Source: JAAYDI01 sp052034005 (GTDB taxonomy: Bacteria; Planctomycetota; Planctomycetia; Pirellulales; Pirellulaceae). Taken from it: a stretch of DNA of 64,000 bases. This document shows positions 18,301 through 25,478 of the stretch, piece after piece. Numbering within the stretch: the stretch's first letter is position 1; each line of letters starts with the position of its first letter. The position numbers and the translations under genes were made by a program. The stretch is from NCBI GenBank assembly GCA_052034005.1, contig JBPOJB010000010.1, positions 62,001 through 126,000 of the forward strand, read 5' to 3'. The notes beneath the pieces are model-generated. The model saw nothing but the letters and a program-made list of their open reading frames with translations, was not told the DNA's origin and did no database searches.

Positions 18301-19741
18301 GCACGCCGAGAAGTCGTTGCGCGTCACGGCCGGGGACTGGCAACGGCTCGAATTCTCGCTCACTCCGGAGTCCACGGAGCCGAAAGGGCGTTTCGCCGTC
18401 ACGCTCAGGCGACCGGGCGCGGTGGTGCTGGGTTATGCCTTCCTGCAGCCCGGCTCCTGGGGCCGGTTCCAGGGCCTGCCGGTGCGGCGCGATGTGGCCG
18501 AGGCGCTCATCGACCAGGGCATCACCGTGCTGCGCTACGGCGGCTCGATGATCAATCACCCGGAGTATCGCTGGAAGAACATGATCGGGCCGCGCGACCG
18601 GCGTCCGCCCTACCGCGGCACCTGGTATCCGCATTCCACCAACGGCTGGGGCATCCTCGACTTCCTGGACTTCTGTGAGGCGGCCGGCTTCCTCGCCGTC
18701 CCCACGTTCAACATGGGCGAGACGCCGCAGGACCTGGCGGACTTCATCGAGTATGCCAAAGGCGACGCCGACACCGAGTGGGGGCGCCGCCGCGTCGAAG
18801 ACGGGCACCCCGAGCCCTACCGGCTCAACCACCTGCAGTTGGGGAACGAGGAACGGGTCGATGAGCAGTACGCGGCCACGTTCGAGGCGTTGGCCAAGGC
18901 GATCTGGGCCAAGGACCCGGAGATCATCCTGGTGGTAGGCGACTTCGTCTATGGCGAGCAGATCGAGGACCCGTTCCATTTCCGCGGCGCCGCCTCGCGC
19001 ATCACCAGCCTGGCGGGCCATCAGAAGATCTTGCAGTTGGCCCGGCAACACGACCGTGAAGTCTGGTTCGATCTGCACGTGGGCACCGACGGGCCTCGGC
19101 CGGATGCGACCTACGACGCGATGTTCTCGGTCCAGGACGCGCTGGCCAAGATCGCCGACGGGGCGCGATACAAGGTGGTGGTGTTCGAGTTCAACGCCGG
19201 CAACCATTCCCAGAAGCGGGCGCTGGCCAACGCGCTGGCCATCAACGGCATCGAGCGCAACGGCGGCATCCCCATCGCTACCTCCGCCAACTGCCTCCAG
19301 CCGGACGGCCAGAACGACAACGACTGGAACCAGGGACTCCTGTTCCTCAACCCGTCACAGGTCTGGCTGCAGCCACCGGGCTACGTCACCCGCATGTTCG
19401 CTCAACACTACCTGCCGCTGCTGGTGGCCTGCCGAGTGGATGCGCCCCAAGACACGCTCGATGTCAACGCCAAACGGAGCGAGGATGGCCGGACGCTCGT
19501 CCTGCAGGCCGTGAACCCGACGGACCAGGCCATCCCCGCGCACCTTCAGCTTTCCGGGTTCGTCCCCCAGAAACCGGCGGCGCTCGTCACCGAGCTGGCC
19601 GGCCCGCTGGACGCGGTCAACAGCGCGGCCGAACCTCGGATGATCGTGCCGCAATCCCGCGAGTGGAAGCACGAGGTGGCAGGCGGCCGGACCCACTACA
19701 CGTTTCCGCCTCGGTCGGTGACCGTGCTGCGCCTGGAGTGA
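15365..19741 (+). CDS. Exported GH127-GH51 fusion (probable bifunctional arabinofuranosidase)
   Basis: This 1458-residue protein begins with a signal peptide (MKALCQPIMLVMALGAPVRA). Residues about 30-650 are a GH127-type (DUF1680) beta-L-arabinofuranosidase module. The zinc/catalytic set is visible as Glu348 and Cys350 in YLETCA and Cys416-Cys417 in CPCCPPM, close to E338/C340/C417/C418 of HypBA1. From about 675 the GH51 alpha-L-arabinofuranosidase start appears (IEDVNHEIYGGIYSQ). It is interrupted at about 705-880 by a concanavalin-like/CBM66-like sandwich. The GH51 barrel then carries acid/base Glu1162 (LQLGNEE) and nucleophile Glu1275 (VVVFEFNAGNH). Both active sites look intact, so one chain could remove both beta- and alpha-linked L-arabinose. 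The open frame runs 246 codons further upstream, but ATG 15365 is the only start that gives a signal peptide. Confidence 0.9.
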   Translation: MKALCQPIMLVMALGAPVRATAAPPLSLEPVPIQQVVVQDDFWSPKLKVWREVTIPDCLAKFEADGAVTNFDKIRDGAGGEHGGPPWYDGLLYEMIRGSADFLAAERDPALEARLDGYIERIAAAAARDPDGYLNTYTQLKEPDHRWGMNGGDDNWQHDLYNAGAMVEAAVHYYRATGKTRLLEVATKLANHMADLMGPPPKQNAVPGHSLGEEALVKLYLLFRERPELQSQMPVPVDPQRYLRLAEFWIEQRGRPEGRKSFGSYGQDHKPVLEQETIEGHAVRATLLCTGLVAAARVNGREDYLAAAQRLWDNMVHRRMYVIGGLGAVAGHEGFGPDYLLPNNGYLETCAAIGAGFFHENMGLALADARYPDELERVLYNAVLPGVSLEGNTYFYENPLEAGPQRTRWAWHGCPCCPPMFVKIMSALPGSIYARGPAEIYVNLFVGSRATVPVNDINVSLQQTTRYPWEEVVRISVDPDRDVAFALHIRLPAWCAEPRLALNGRPLTTIDRARGYARLQRTWQKGDRVELSLPMPVRRIKAHPNVEANTGRVALGRGPLVYCLEAVDNGGQVRNLVIPPGAPLAARHRPDLLGGVTVVSGPAWALSPAAWPDQLYLPSTSVPGRTEVEFTAIPYFANANRQPGEMCVWIPEAPPQEVRVDVRAGQTVHAVSRYLTGACIEDVNHEIYGGIYSQMIFGESFQEPPPPIPIRGFRTHGGVWTVTAEGELAGGGGDGPKLESQLPAFTDGEVSVDVLFANRQAGNAGLIVRLARPGIGADNFDGYEVALDPHRQMLRLGRHRHDFQNIQDVPCAVAVGAWNKLAVRLSGSALEVLVNDRPVTRHDDAGAALLSGTVGLRQWQREARYRNLRVTTDGHEQLLAFEPDAAQGPAELSSMWRSVCTGNAAGSWTLDTHRPFLGAQSQCLGFVSGQGQVGIENQGLNRWGLHFVGGQPYEGLLWVRADQPSELWVALQSADGMKTHAEKSLRVTAGDWQRLEFSLTPESTEPKGRFAVTLRRPGAVVLGYAFLQPGSWGRFQGLPVRRDVAEALIDQGITVLRYGGSMINHPEYRWKNMIGPRDRRPPYRGTWYPHSTNGWGILDFLDFCEAAGFLAVPTFNMGETPQDLADFIEYAKGDADTEWGRRRVEDGHPEPYRLNHLQLGNEERVDEQYAATFEALAKAIWAKDPEIILVVGDFVYGEQIEDPFHFRGAASRITSLAGHQKILQLARQHDREVWFDLHVGTDGPRPDATYDAMFSVQDALAKIADGARYKVVVFEFNAGNHSQKRALANALAINGIERNGGIPIATSANCLQPDGQNDNDWNQGLLFLNPSQVWLQPPGYVTRMFAQHYLPLLVACRVDAPQDTLDVNAKRSEDGRTLVLQAVNPTDQAIPAHLQLSGFVPQKPAALVTELAGPLDAVNSAAEPRMIVPQSREWKHEVAGGRTHYTFPPRSVTVLRLE

Positions 19742-19960
19742 CCGTCGCGCGACTACGGCCGCCGGCCATGGCCGGGCTCTCGAAGCCCTGCCCGGTACGC
19801 AAACGGGGCGTGATCGTCGTGCTCACCTGGTGAGCGGCCCACGATCGTCCAGATCATGCAGATGACGCGGGAGCAACTTCAGCAGCTACCGCTGCCGTTT
19901 CAGTGACGCAACGACCAGCGCGCCGCAGCGGTCACCGCTGCGGACCCTTTTCCGGTGGTG

Positions 19961-20000
19961 AACCAGTGTTCAGTGCTGAACAGTTGAATAGTGAACCCTC
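19961..20000. repeat. Degenerate 7-bp-phase tract
   Basis: The sequence runs as loosely repeated heptamers (CAGTGTT, CAGTGCT, GAACAGT, TGAATAG, TGAACCC). It lies between the GH127-GH51 gene and the small membrane protein gene, 15 bp before the latter's stop codon. It is the weakest member of the tract family described in the findings. Confidence 0.4.
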
Positions 20001-20014
20001 AAGACAATCGCGAA

Positions 20015-20350
20015 CTAGGCCAACAACGCCCCAAGGAAGGGTGGTACCAGCGACATTACGATCAGTGAGAACTCATACCCCCCTGGATACCTCGGCAGGA
20101 TCGTCGGCAGGATCGGTGGTGCAAGATGTGGCCAGGCATAGAAGAGAGCAGCACACGAAAGACCAACTAGGAGTCCTCCGGCCCATCCCAAGAACACCCC
20201 TAGCCTCCTGTTCGGATAGACCAGGACAGACCCAAGAACCGAGACCAATGTGACCGCCGCCCCCCAAGCACCAAGACCCGATCGCGCGATCAGCAAGCCA
20301 AATGCGGTCCATGCCAACAATACAAACTGCTCGCGAAGTGTCCATCTCAT
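20015..20350 (-). CDS. Small membrane protein of unknown function
   Basis: This 111-residue protein is almost entirely hydrophobic, with about three to four membrane segments: one around LLAWTAFGLLIARSG, a second around WGAAVTLVSVLGSVLVY, a third around FLGWAGGLLVGLSCAALFY and a C-terminal one around SLIVMSLVPPFLGALLA. A purine-rich AAGAGAGA lies about 10 bases before ATG 20350. No family is recognised and there is no obvious operon partner. Local composition is less GC-rich than in neighbouring genes, which could mean acquired DNA or simply a membrane protein. Confidence 0.62.
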   Translation of the reverse strand: MRWTLREQFVLLAWTAFGLLIARSGLGAWGAAVTLVSVLGSVLVYPNRRLGVFLGWAGGLLVGLSCAALFYAWPHLAPPILPTILPRYPGGYEFSLIVMSLVPPFLGALLA

Positions 20351-21350
20351 TGCAGTGTGTCTCTCTTGGCCAGGCCGGAACCGTGTCGATCGTATATCCC
20401 TTGGGCTGTCCCATTACACATCAATAGTGGTGTTCGGTAAACAGATCAGAAGCAGACACTCTGGTTTCGGCGAGGCTGCTGGTTGCCTCAGCTCCCAGCG
20501 GGTACTGCTAGCATCTGTGCCCGAGCGTCATCTGCCGGCCGGGAGGATGACGCACTGGACTCGCGCTACGATGTGAGTGTTGCATTGCGACACGATTCCA
20601 GTGGACCTGGTCTCCGTGCCGGACCGCTTCGAGGTCCAGCCGGACCACTGGCTCGAGGCGGTGCTCGATCTGCTCCAACGCCCCCTTGATCATCACGCAG
20701 ACCTCACTCTCCGGGCCGCCCAAAGTGCGAACGACGCTGTCTCTTGGTCCCACAGCCGGCAGCAGCCGCGTGTCGAACCCGCCTCAGCCTCCGCCGCCGC
20801 GGGCCGAAGAGCCAAAAAACAGAGTGTCTGCAAGCTCGGCACCATCGTGTCGGCAGCCGCGTCGCCGATCTGTGTAACCGCAGGGCCAGAGTCCGCCGCC
20901 AGGCGGACGGCGGCCCGCGCGCTAGACACCGGCGGCCGGCACCTGAGCCCGCGTCGGGACAACTGTGGCGGCTGAGGGACCGGGTGCGTGCGCTGGTCAG
21001 GCGTGGATTCGCTGCCTACCGCCTCCCCACGGCGCGCGGCTCGTTGGGCCTGCGGTTACACAGGTGGAGTCCGCCGCCAGGCGGACGACGTGAGCGCGCG
21101 CTGGTCCATGCCGCTGCGCACGGGGGCCGGGCGAGGATTCGCTGCCGACCGCCACCCCACAGCGCGCGGCCCGTTGGGCCTGCGGTTACACAGGTGGAGT
21201 CCGCCGCCAGGCGCCGCCTGACTCACCTCGCCGCCTTCCCGGACAAAACCGCCAGAGCGCCTGCTGTTGGTCAATCGTGATCTGAACGAGAATAGAGGGT
21301 CGAGTGACACGTGACGAGTCGGTGAGCTGCTTGACATGCGAGGTAGTAGT
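20351..21350. other. Gene-poor interval containing repeat array A
   Basis: About 1 kb without a supportable gene. Open frames exist on both strands (for example 20508-20753 minus) but none shows a ribosome-binding site with a recognisable protein. From 20872 to 21213 it holds repeat array A. A decayed gene in 20500-20800 is possible but unproven. Confidence 0.6.
20872..21213 (+). repeat. Repeat array A: ~178-bp units with conserved hairpin
   Basis: The array opens with GTGTAACCGCAGG (20872-20884). It contains three copies of a hairpin-forming segment, GTCCGCC-GCCA-GGCGGAC or a variant, starting at 20891, 21069 and 21199; the last copy is cut short. Hairpin spacing is 178 bp and then 130 bp, the second unit lacking an internal block. 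The first two units end with CCTGCGGTTACAC (21049-21061 and 21179-21191), the exact reverse complement of the opening motif. Interior blocks such as GACGTGAGCGCGCGCTGG are shared with array B at 49.8-50.3 kb. No transposase or open frame is associated with it. Confidence 0.85.
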
Positions 21351-22175
21351 ATGTGTAGGTGTGCCGGAGTAGTGGTCGTGGCCGTGGCCTGGGCGGCGGC
21401 GAGCGTGTGTGCGCGCGCCGACGACGCGCTCGAGAAGTCGCTGGAGGCCGTGTTCCGTGTCACGAACGGGCGCTCCTCCGGCACCGGGTTCCTGGTCACG
21501 GTGCCTGGTCAGGGCGGCCAATCGTCCACCGTACTCGTGACGGCCGCTCACGTGCTGGAGGAGATGAGCGAGCCGCAGTGCCAATTGATCCTCCGAGCGC
21601 TGTCGCCCGACGAGACCTATGTGCGGAAGGAGGTGTCGGTTCCGATTCGAGACAACGGCACGCCGCGGTGGAAGCGTCATGCGGATGTGGATGTCGCCGC
21701 GTTGGAGATCCAGTTGCCCGCCGAGGTCGCGATCGCGCCGCTGCGCTACGACCAGCTGGCCGACGCGGGCTGGGTCGCCGACAAGAGGCTGCGGGTTGGC
21801 CAGCAGGTGTGGATCCCCAGCTATCCCGCGCAGTTGGCGGCCAACGACGCCGGCTGGCCGGTCCTGCGGCACGGCGCGGTCGCCTCGTATCCGCTGGGGC
21901 CCGTGGCGCGTGTCAAGACGATGCTCGTCGATGTCCAATCGTTCGGCGGCGAGAGCGGCGCACCGGTCTTCGCGCTGGCAGACGACGGCTGTCACGTCGT
22001 GGGGCTGGTCCACGGCTTGCACCGCCAGACGGAGAAGACCGTCCTCCCCCTCCACGAGTTCACGTTCCACACGCCCCTGGGTCTGTCGATTGTCCTGCAC
22101 GCGGCGTGGGTGCGCGAGACGATCGAGCTGCTCAAGCCACCCGCGGGCGGCGAGCCCGCTAAGACGAACCAGTAG
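21351..22175 (+). CDS. Exported trypsin-like serine protease
   Basis: This 274-residue protein starts with a signal peptide (AGVVVVAVAWAAASVCARA) followed by a compact chymotrypsin-fold protease domain. The triad is visible: His67 in VTAAHVLEE, Asp112 or Asp114 in KRHADVDVAALEI, and Ser202 in GGESGAPVF. It has no PDZ domain, so it is not a DegP/HtrA type; it resembles short secreted trypsin-like proteins of the V8/DegS-catalytic-domain kind. ATG 21351 is preceded by GAGG at a good distance; ATG 21336 in the same frame is an alternative. It sits immediately after repeat array A. The target protein is unknown. Confidence 0.85.
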   Translation: MCRCAGVVVVAVAWAAASVCARADDALEKSLEAVFRVTNGRSSGTGFLVTVPGQGGQSSTVLVTAAHVLEEMSEPQCQLILRALSPDETYVRKEVSVPIRDNGTPRWKRHADVDVAALEIQLPAEVAIAPLRYDQLADAGWVADKRLRVGQQVWIPSYPAQLAANDAGWPVLRHGAVASYPLGPVARVKTMLVDVQSFGGESGAPVFALADDGCHVVGLVHGLHRQTEKTVLPLHEFTFHTPLGLSIVLHAAWVRETIELLKPPAGGEPAKTNQ

Positions 22176-22301
22176 CCGGCCGGGCGAATATGCTGTCTCC
22201 CGGCAGCGCTCGATCCGCCTGGAGCACGCAGCGCACGACCTGCGCCCGCTCGCGCGCTGCCGTCTGCCGGCCTCCTGTGCGCTCATGGTGGCCCCCCGTT
22301 G

Positions 22302-22331
22302 TTGATCCCGTACTCCCGTCGCGTGTATCAT
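22302..22331 (+). promoter_or_regulatory. Candidate promoter for the sugar-isomerase-fold gene
   Basis: TTGATC (22302-22307) and TATCAT (22326-22331) are 18 bp apart in the 260-bp gap after the protease gene. They end 104 bp before ATG 22436. The long leader shows no obvious riboswitch. Confidence 0.42.
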
Positions 22332-22435
22332 CAGAGCTGGCAACGCCAGGCAGGTTGCTTGGACCGCTTTCCCATGGGTGTCTTTCGCGACGCACACTGG
22401 AATTCCCGAACCCTCTGTAAAAAGGTGCAGTCTCC

Positions 22436-24028
22436 ATGAGTCCCCACGACTTCCGTCCCCGACGACCGATCCGCACCAGCTGCTGTCCTTGTGGGCAGGC
22501 CTCACCTGTTTCCGGCGACGGCGCGACGCGCCGGGAGTTTCTCACGGCGGCCGGGGGCCTGGGGCTGCTGGGCACGGCCTTGACCGGCTTGTCCTGGTCG
22601 ACGCCGCCATCCACGTCGGCTGCCGAACCGCCGAAGCGCCGTACGCTGGTGATCAAGCCGATCTTCACCTACCCGAAGCCGCAGCGCGGCCACATGACCA
22701 GCTGGCGCAATTGGGGCGGGATCGAGACCGAGACGGATGTCCGCGATGAAGAAGCGCGCATCCGGGGCGAGTTGGATCAGCTCCTGGCGAATGCCGATTT
22801 CCCGTTGAGCTTCCTGCCGTTGGCCAGCATGCGCACGACGGACGAGCTGGCGGGCCACATGGACGACATCCAGAAGGCCGACGCGCTCCTGTTCTACTCG
22901 GCCGGCGACGGGGGCGGGGACCTGATGTCGAACGTGAATCAGATCGATGCGCTGGGCAAGCATGTCGTCTTCTTCGTGCGGCACCGGTCGGGACCGTTGT
23001 ACTACTGGTACGAAGGCGCGATGGCGCGGTTCCTGCACCAGCACACCGACGCGCTGGCCACCAAATCGATCGGCTACGAGGATGTCGTGGTCGACTCGCT
23101 GGACGAAGTCCTCTGGCGCTTGCGGTCGCTGTGCGGGCTGCACAACACCTTGGACAGCCGGGTCGTCGCCGTGGGCGGCCCGAGCGCCTGGGCGCAGCCC
23201 GAGGGCGTCGTGCCGGATCTCGTGCGCGCGAAATGGAACCTGGACATCCAGACCCTGTCCTATGACGACCTGAGCCGTTTGATCCAGGCCGCCAAGGCCG
23301 ACAAGGCGGCCGTCGAACTGGCCCGGCAGCGCGCGGCGGCATATGTGAAACTGCCCGGCACGACCATCGAGACGGCGCAGAGCTTCATCGACAACGCCTT
23401 CCTGTTGGAACAGGTGTTCCACAAGGTCATTGCCGAGGCCGGTTGCCGCGCGCTGACGATCAACGGCTGTATGAGCACCATCATGCCGATCGCGGAGACG
23501 TCGGCCTGCTTGACGTTGAGCCTGCTCAACGATGCGGGCTACCAGGCGTACTGCGAATCGGACTTCGTCGTGGTCCCCGCCGGGATCCTGTTGGCCAATA
23601 TCTCGGGCCGGCCTGTGTTCATGAACGACCCCACCTACCCGCACGACCAGATCATCACGTTGGCGCACTGCACCGCGCCGCGGCGGATGAACGGCCAGCA
23701 GCTGGAGCCGGCGCGGATCATGACGCATTTCGAATCGGACTACGGCGCCGCGCCGAAAGTGGAGATGTCGCCGGGCCAGGTCATCACCAATGTCGCGCCG
23801 GACTTCAAGTCCGAGCGCTGGACCGGCCTGCTGGCCACGGTCGACACGGTGCCCTTCCTGCCCATCTGCCGGTCCCAGATCGACATCCGCTACGAATGCT
23901 CCGACGACGTGCTGGCCCGGCATATGCCCGGCTTCCACTGGATGACCGGCTACGGCAACTACCTGCGGGAAGTGGGCTACGCGATCCAGAAGATCGGCAT
24001 CGCCTGGGACGATCTCTCGACGGCGTAG
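22436..24028 (+). CDS. Tat-exported L-fucose/L-arabinose isomerase-fold protein
   Basis: This 530-residue protein has a clear twin-arginine signal (TRREFLTAAGGLGLLGTALT) in a leader of about 65 residues. The mature chain resembles the FucI/AraA-type sugar isomerase fold: an N-terminal Rossmann-like region (DALLFYSAGDGGGDLMSNV), a middle domain (SRVVAVGGPSAW) and a C-terminal part with ALTINGCMSTIMPIAET and CESDFVVVPAGILLANI. This matches the C-domain region where FucI-type enzymes bind metal and substrate. FucI and AraA are cytoplasmic, so export is unusual. Whether it isomerises a sugar or only binds one is not certain. AAGG about 11 bases upstream supports ATG 22436. Confidence 0.8.
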   Translation: MSPHDFRPRRPIRTSCCPCGQASPVSGDGATRREFLTAAGGLGLLGTALTGLSWSTPPSTSAAEPPKRRTLVIKPIFTYPKPQRGHMTSWRNWGGIETETDVRDEEARIRGELDQLLANADFPLSFLPLASMRTTDELAGHMDDIQKADALLFYSAGDGGGDLMSNVNQIDALGKHVVFFVRHRSGPLYYWYEGAMARFLHQHTDALATKSIGYEDVVVDSLDEVLWRLRSLCGLHNTLDSRVVAVGGPSAWAQPEGVVPDLVRAKWNLDIQTLSYDDLSRLIQAAKADKAAVELARQRAAAYVKLPGTTIETAQSFIDNAFLLEQVFHKVIAEAGCRALTINGCMSTIMPIAETSACLTLSLLNDAGYQAYCESDFVVVPAGILLANISGRPVFMNDPTYPHDQIITLAHCTAPRRMNGQQLEPARIMTHFESDYGAAPKVEMSPGQVITNVAPDFKSERWTGLLATVDTVPFLPICRSQIDIRYECSDDVLARHMPGFHWMTGYGNYLREVGYAIQKIGIAWDDLSTA

Positions 24029-24052
24029 TGCCGTGGCGTGCCCCGGCACACC

Positions 24053-25339
24053 CTAGGCCGTCGGCCCTTCGTCCAACCGGCCGTGACGCCGCAATTGGGG
24101 GAACAGCCACGCAACAACCAGCACGACCAGGACCGTGCCCAGGCCGCCGCTGACCACCGACACGGTCGGGCCGAATGCCACGTCGTGCGGCCGGTTGAAC
24201 AGGTGGGCCACCGTCCCGGACTCGAACTCGCCCAGTTCGTTCGAGATGCCGATGAACATGCCGTTGACCGCCGACACGCGGCCGCGCATCTCGTCGGGCG
24301 TCCACATCTGGATCAACGTGTGCCGGATCACGACACTCACCATGTCCAACGCGCCGGCGATGAACAGCATCAGCCACGCCAGCGGGAACCAGCGCGCGAT
24401 GCCAAACACCACGGTCACGATGCCAAAACCGGCGATCGACAACAGCAGGCTGCGACCCGCGCGCTCGATCGGCCGCCGGTGCGCCAGGACGTTGGCCGTC
24501 ACCAGCGCGCCCAGCCCCGGGGCGGCCCGCAGCCAGCCCAAGCCCCGCGGCCCGACACACAAGATGTCCTTGGCATAGATCGGCAATAGCGCGGCTGCGC
24601 CGCCCAGCAGCACCGCGAACATGTCGAGCGAAATGGCGCCCAGCATCAGTTTCGTGCGCCAGACGAACCGCACACCCGCCAGCAGGCTCCCGAGGGAAAT
24701 CCGCTCCGCGCTCCGCGCGGCCGGACGCGGCCGGACGCCATGAACGGCGATGGCCAACGCGACGGTCAACGGCGCGGTGGTCAGGTATACGCACTCGGCC
24801 AGGTGCGTCGCGGCAATCAGCAGGCCGCCCAATGCCGGACCGGCGATCGTCGCCAGCTGGAACCCGGACGTGGCCCACGTCACCGCGTTTGGAAACCGGC
24901 TGCGCGGCACGATCAACGGTAACAACGCCGACTTGGCCGGCTGCTGGAACGCGCGCGCCACCCCGTTGATGAACAGGCAGACGTAAATCCACCGGTAGTC
25001 GGCTCCCAGCCAGGCAATGGCCGCCAGGCCCAGCGAACAGGCCGCCATCGCCAACAGGGACCAGATCAACACCCAACGGCGATCCAGCCGGTCGATCACC
25101 TGCCCGGCCGGCAACGCCAGCAACACGACCGGTATGACCTGCACCAGCCCGACCAGTCCGAGTTGCAGCGCCTCGCCCGTACGCTCATAGATGTCCCAGC
25201 CCACACCCACCAGCTGCATCTGGGCGCCGAGCAAGGCCAGGATATTGCCGGCCAAATAGCGACGAAACGCCGGCACGCGAAGTGCCGCGTAGGCGTCGTG
25301 GGGTGCGGAAGTGTTGTCGTCCGACGGCATGTGTGACAT
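24053..25339 (-). CDS. MFS transporter, EntS-like exporter family
   Basis: This protein of about 428 residues has some 12 membrane segments. It is of the major facilitator superfamily branch that includes enterobactin exporter EntS and similar drug or siderophore exporters. The signature loop between helices 2 and 3 is visible (LPAGQVIDRLDRRWVL), as are helix 1 (FRRYLAGNILALLGAQMQ), the cytoplasmic central loop and TPDEMRGRVSAVNG in the second half. The start could be ATG 25339 (MSHMPSD) or ATG 25330; neither has a strong ribosome-binding site. The gene converges with the sugar-isomerase-fold gene, 24 bp apart. The substrate is unknown. Confidence 0.88.
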   Translation of the reverse strand: MSHMPSDDNTSAPHDAYAALRVPAFRRYLAGNILALLGAQMQLVGVGWDIYERTGEALQLGLVGLVQVIPVVLLALPAGQVIDRLDRRWVLIWSLLAMAACSLGLAAIAWLGADYRWIYVCLFINGVARAFQQPAKSALLPLIVPRSRFPNAVTWATSGFQLATIAGPALGGLLIAATHLAECVYLTTAPLTVALAIAVHGVRPRPAARSAERISLGSLLAGVRFVWRTKLMLGAISLDMFAVLLGGAAALLPIYAKDILCVGPRGLGWLRAAPGLGALVTANVLAHRRPIERAGRSLLLSIAGFGIVTVVFGIARWFPLAWLMLFIAGALDMVSVVIRHTLIQMWTPDEMRGRVSAVNGMFIGISNELGEFESGTVAHLFNRPHDVAFGPTVSVVSGGLGTVLVVLVVAWLFPQLRRHGRLDEGPTA

Positions 25340-25478
25340 TCGATAACCCGATCGCCCTCGCCGTGCGGGCGACGTCAATCTCCGGGAGCATCTACGCGTG
25401 GGACAGGTGAACCGGTCCCAGCGACAGCGCTGACGCCGGGACCATCCTCACGATCCTCGTGGTTCGCGCCGGCGCCGG

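Noticed and set aside
15284..19207. A 1307-codon minus-strand open frame opposite the GH127-GH51 gene
   Set aside because: Shadow of the real gene; the composition is His/Arg/Val-rich and repetitive, with no domain.
19850..19905. A 17-codon mini-ORF ending LQQLPLPFQ after the GH127-GH51 gene
   Set aside because: No convincing ribosome-binding site or conservation evidence. It might be the tail of a decayed gene but cannot be supported.
20508..20753. An 81-codon minus-strand ORF
   Set aside because: The protein-like stretch (MIKGALEQIEHRLEPVVRLD) is short, has no start signal and matches no family I know.
20872..21213. CRISPR array
   Set aside because: Units are ~179 bp and near-identical throughout, without short direct repeats separated by unique spacers, and no cas gene is near.
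21336..24028. A DegP/HtrA-type protease or a cytoplasmic sugar isomerase operon
   Set aside because: The protease lacks a PDZ domain, the isomerase-like protein has a Tat signal, and the 260-bp gap carries its own promoter, so they are treated as separate genes.
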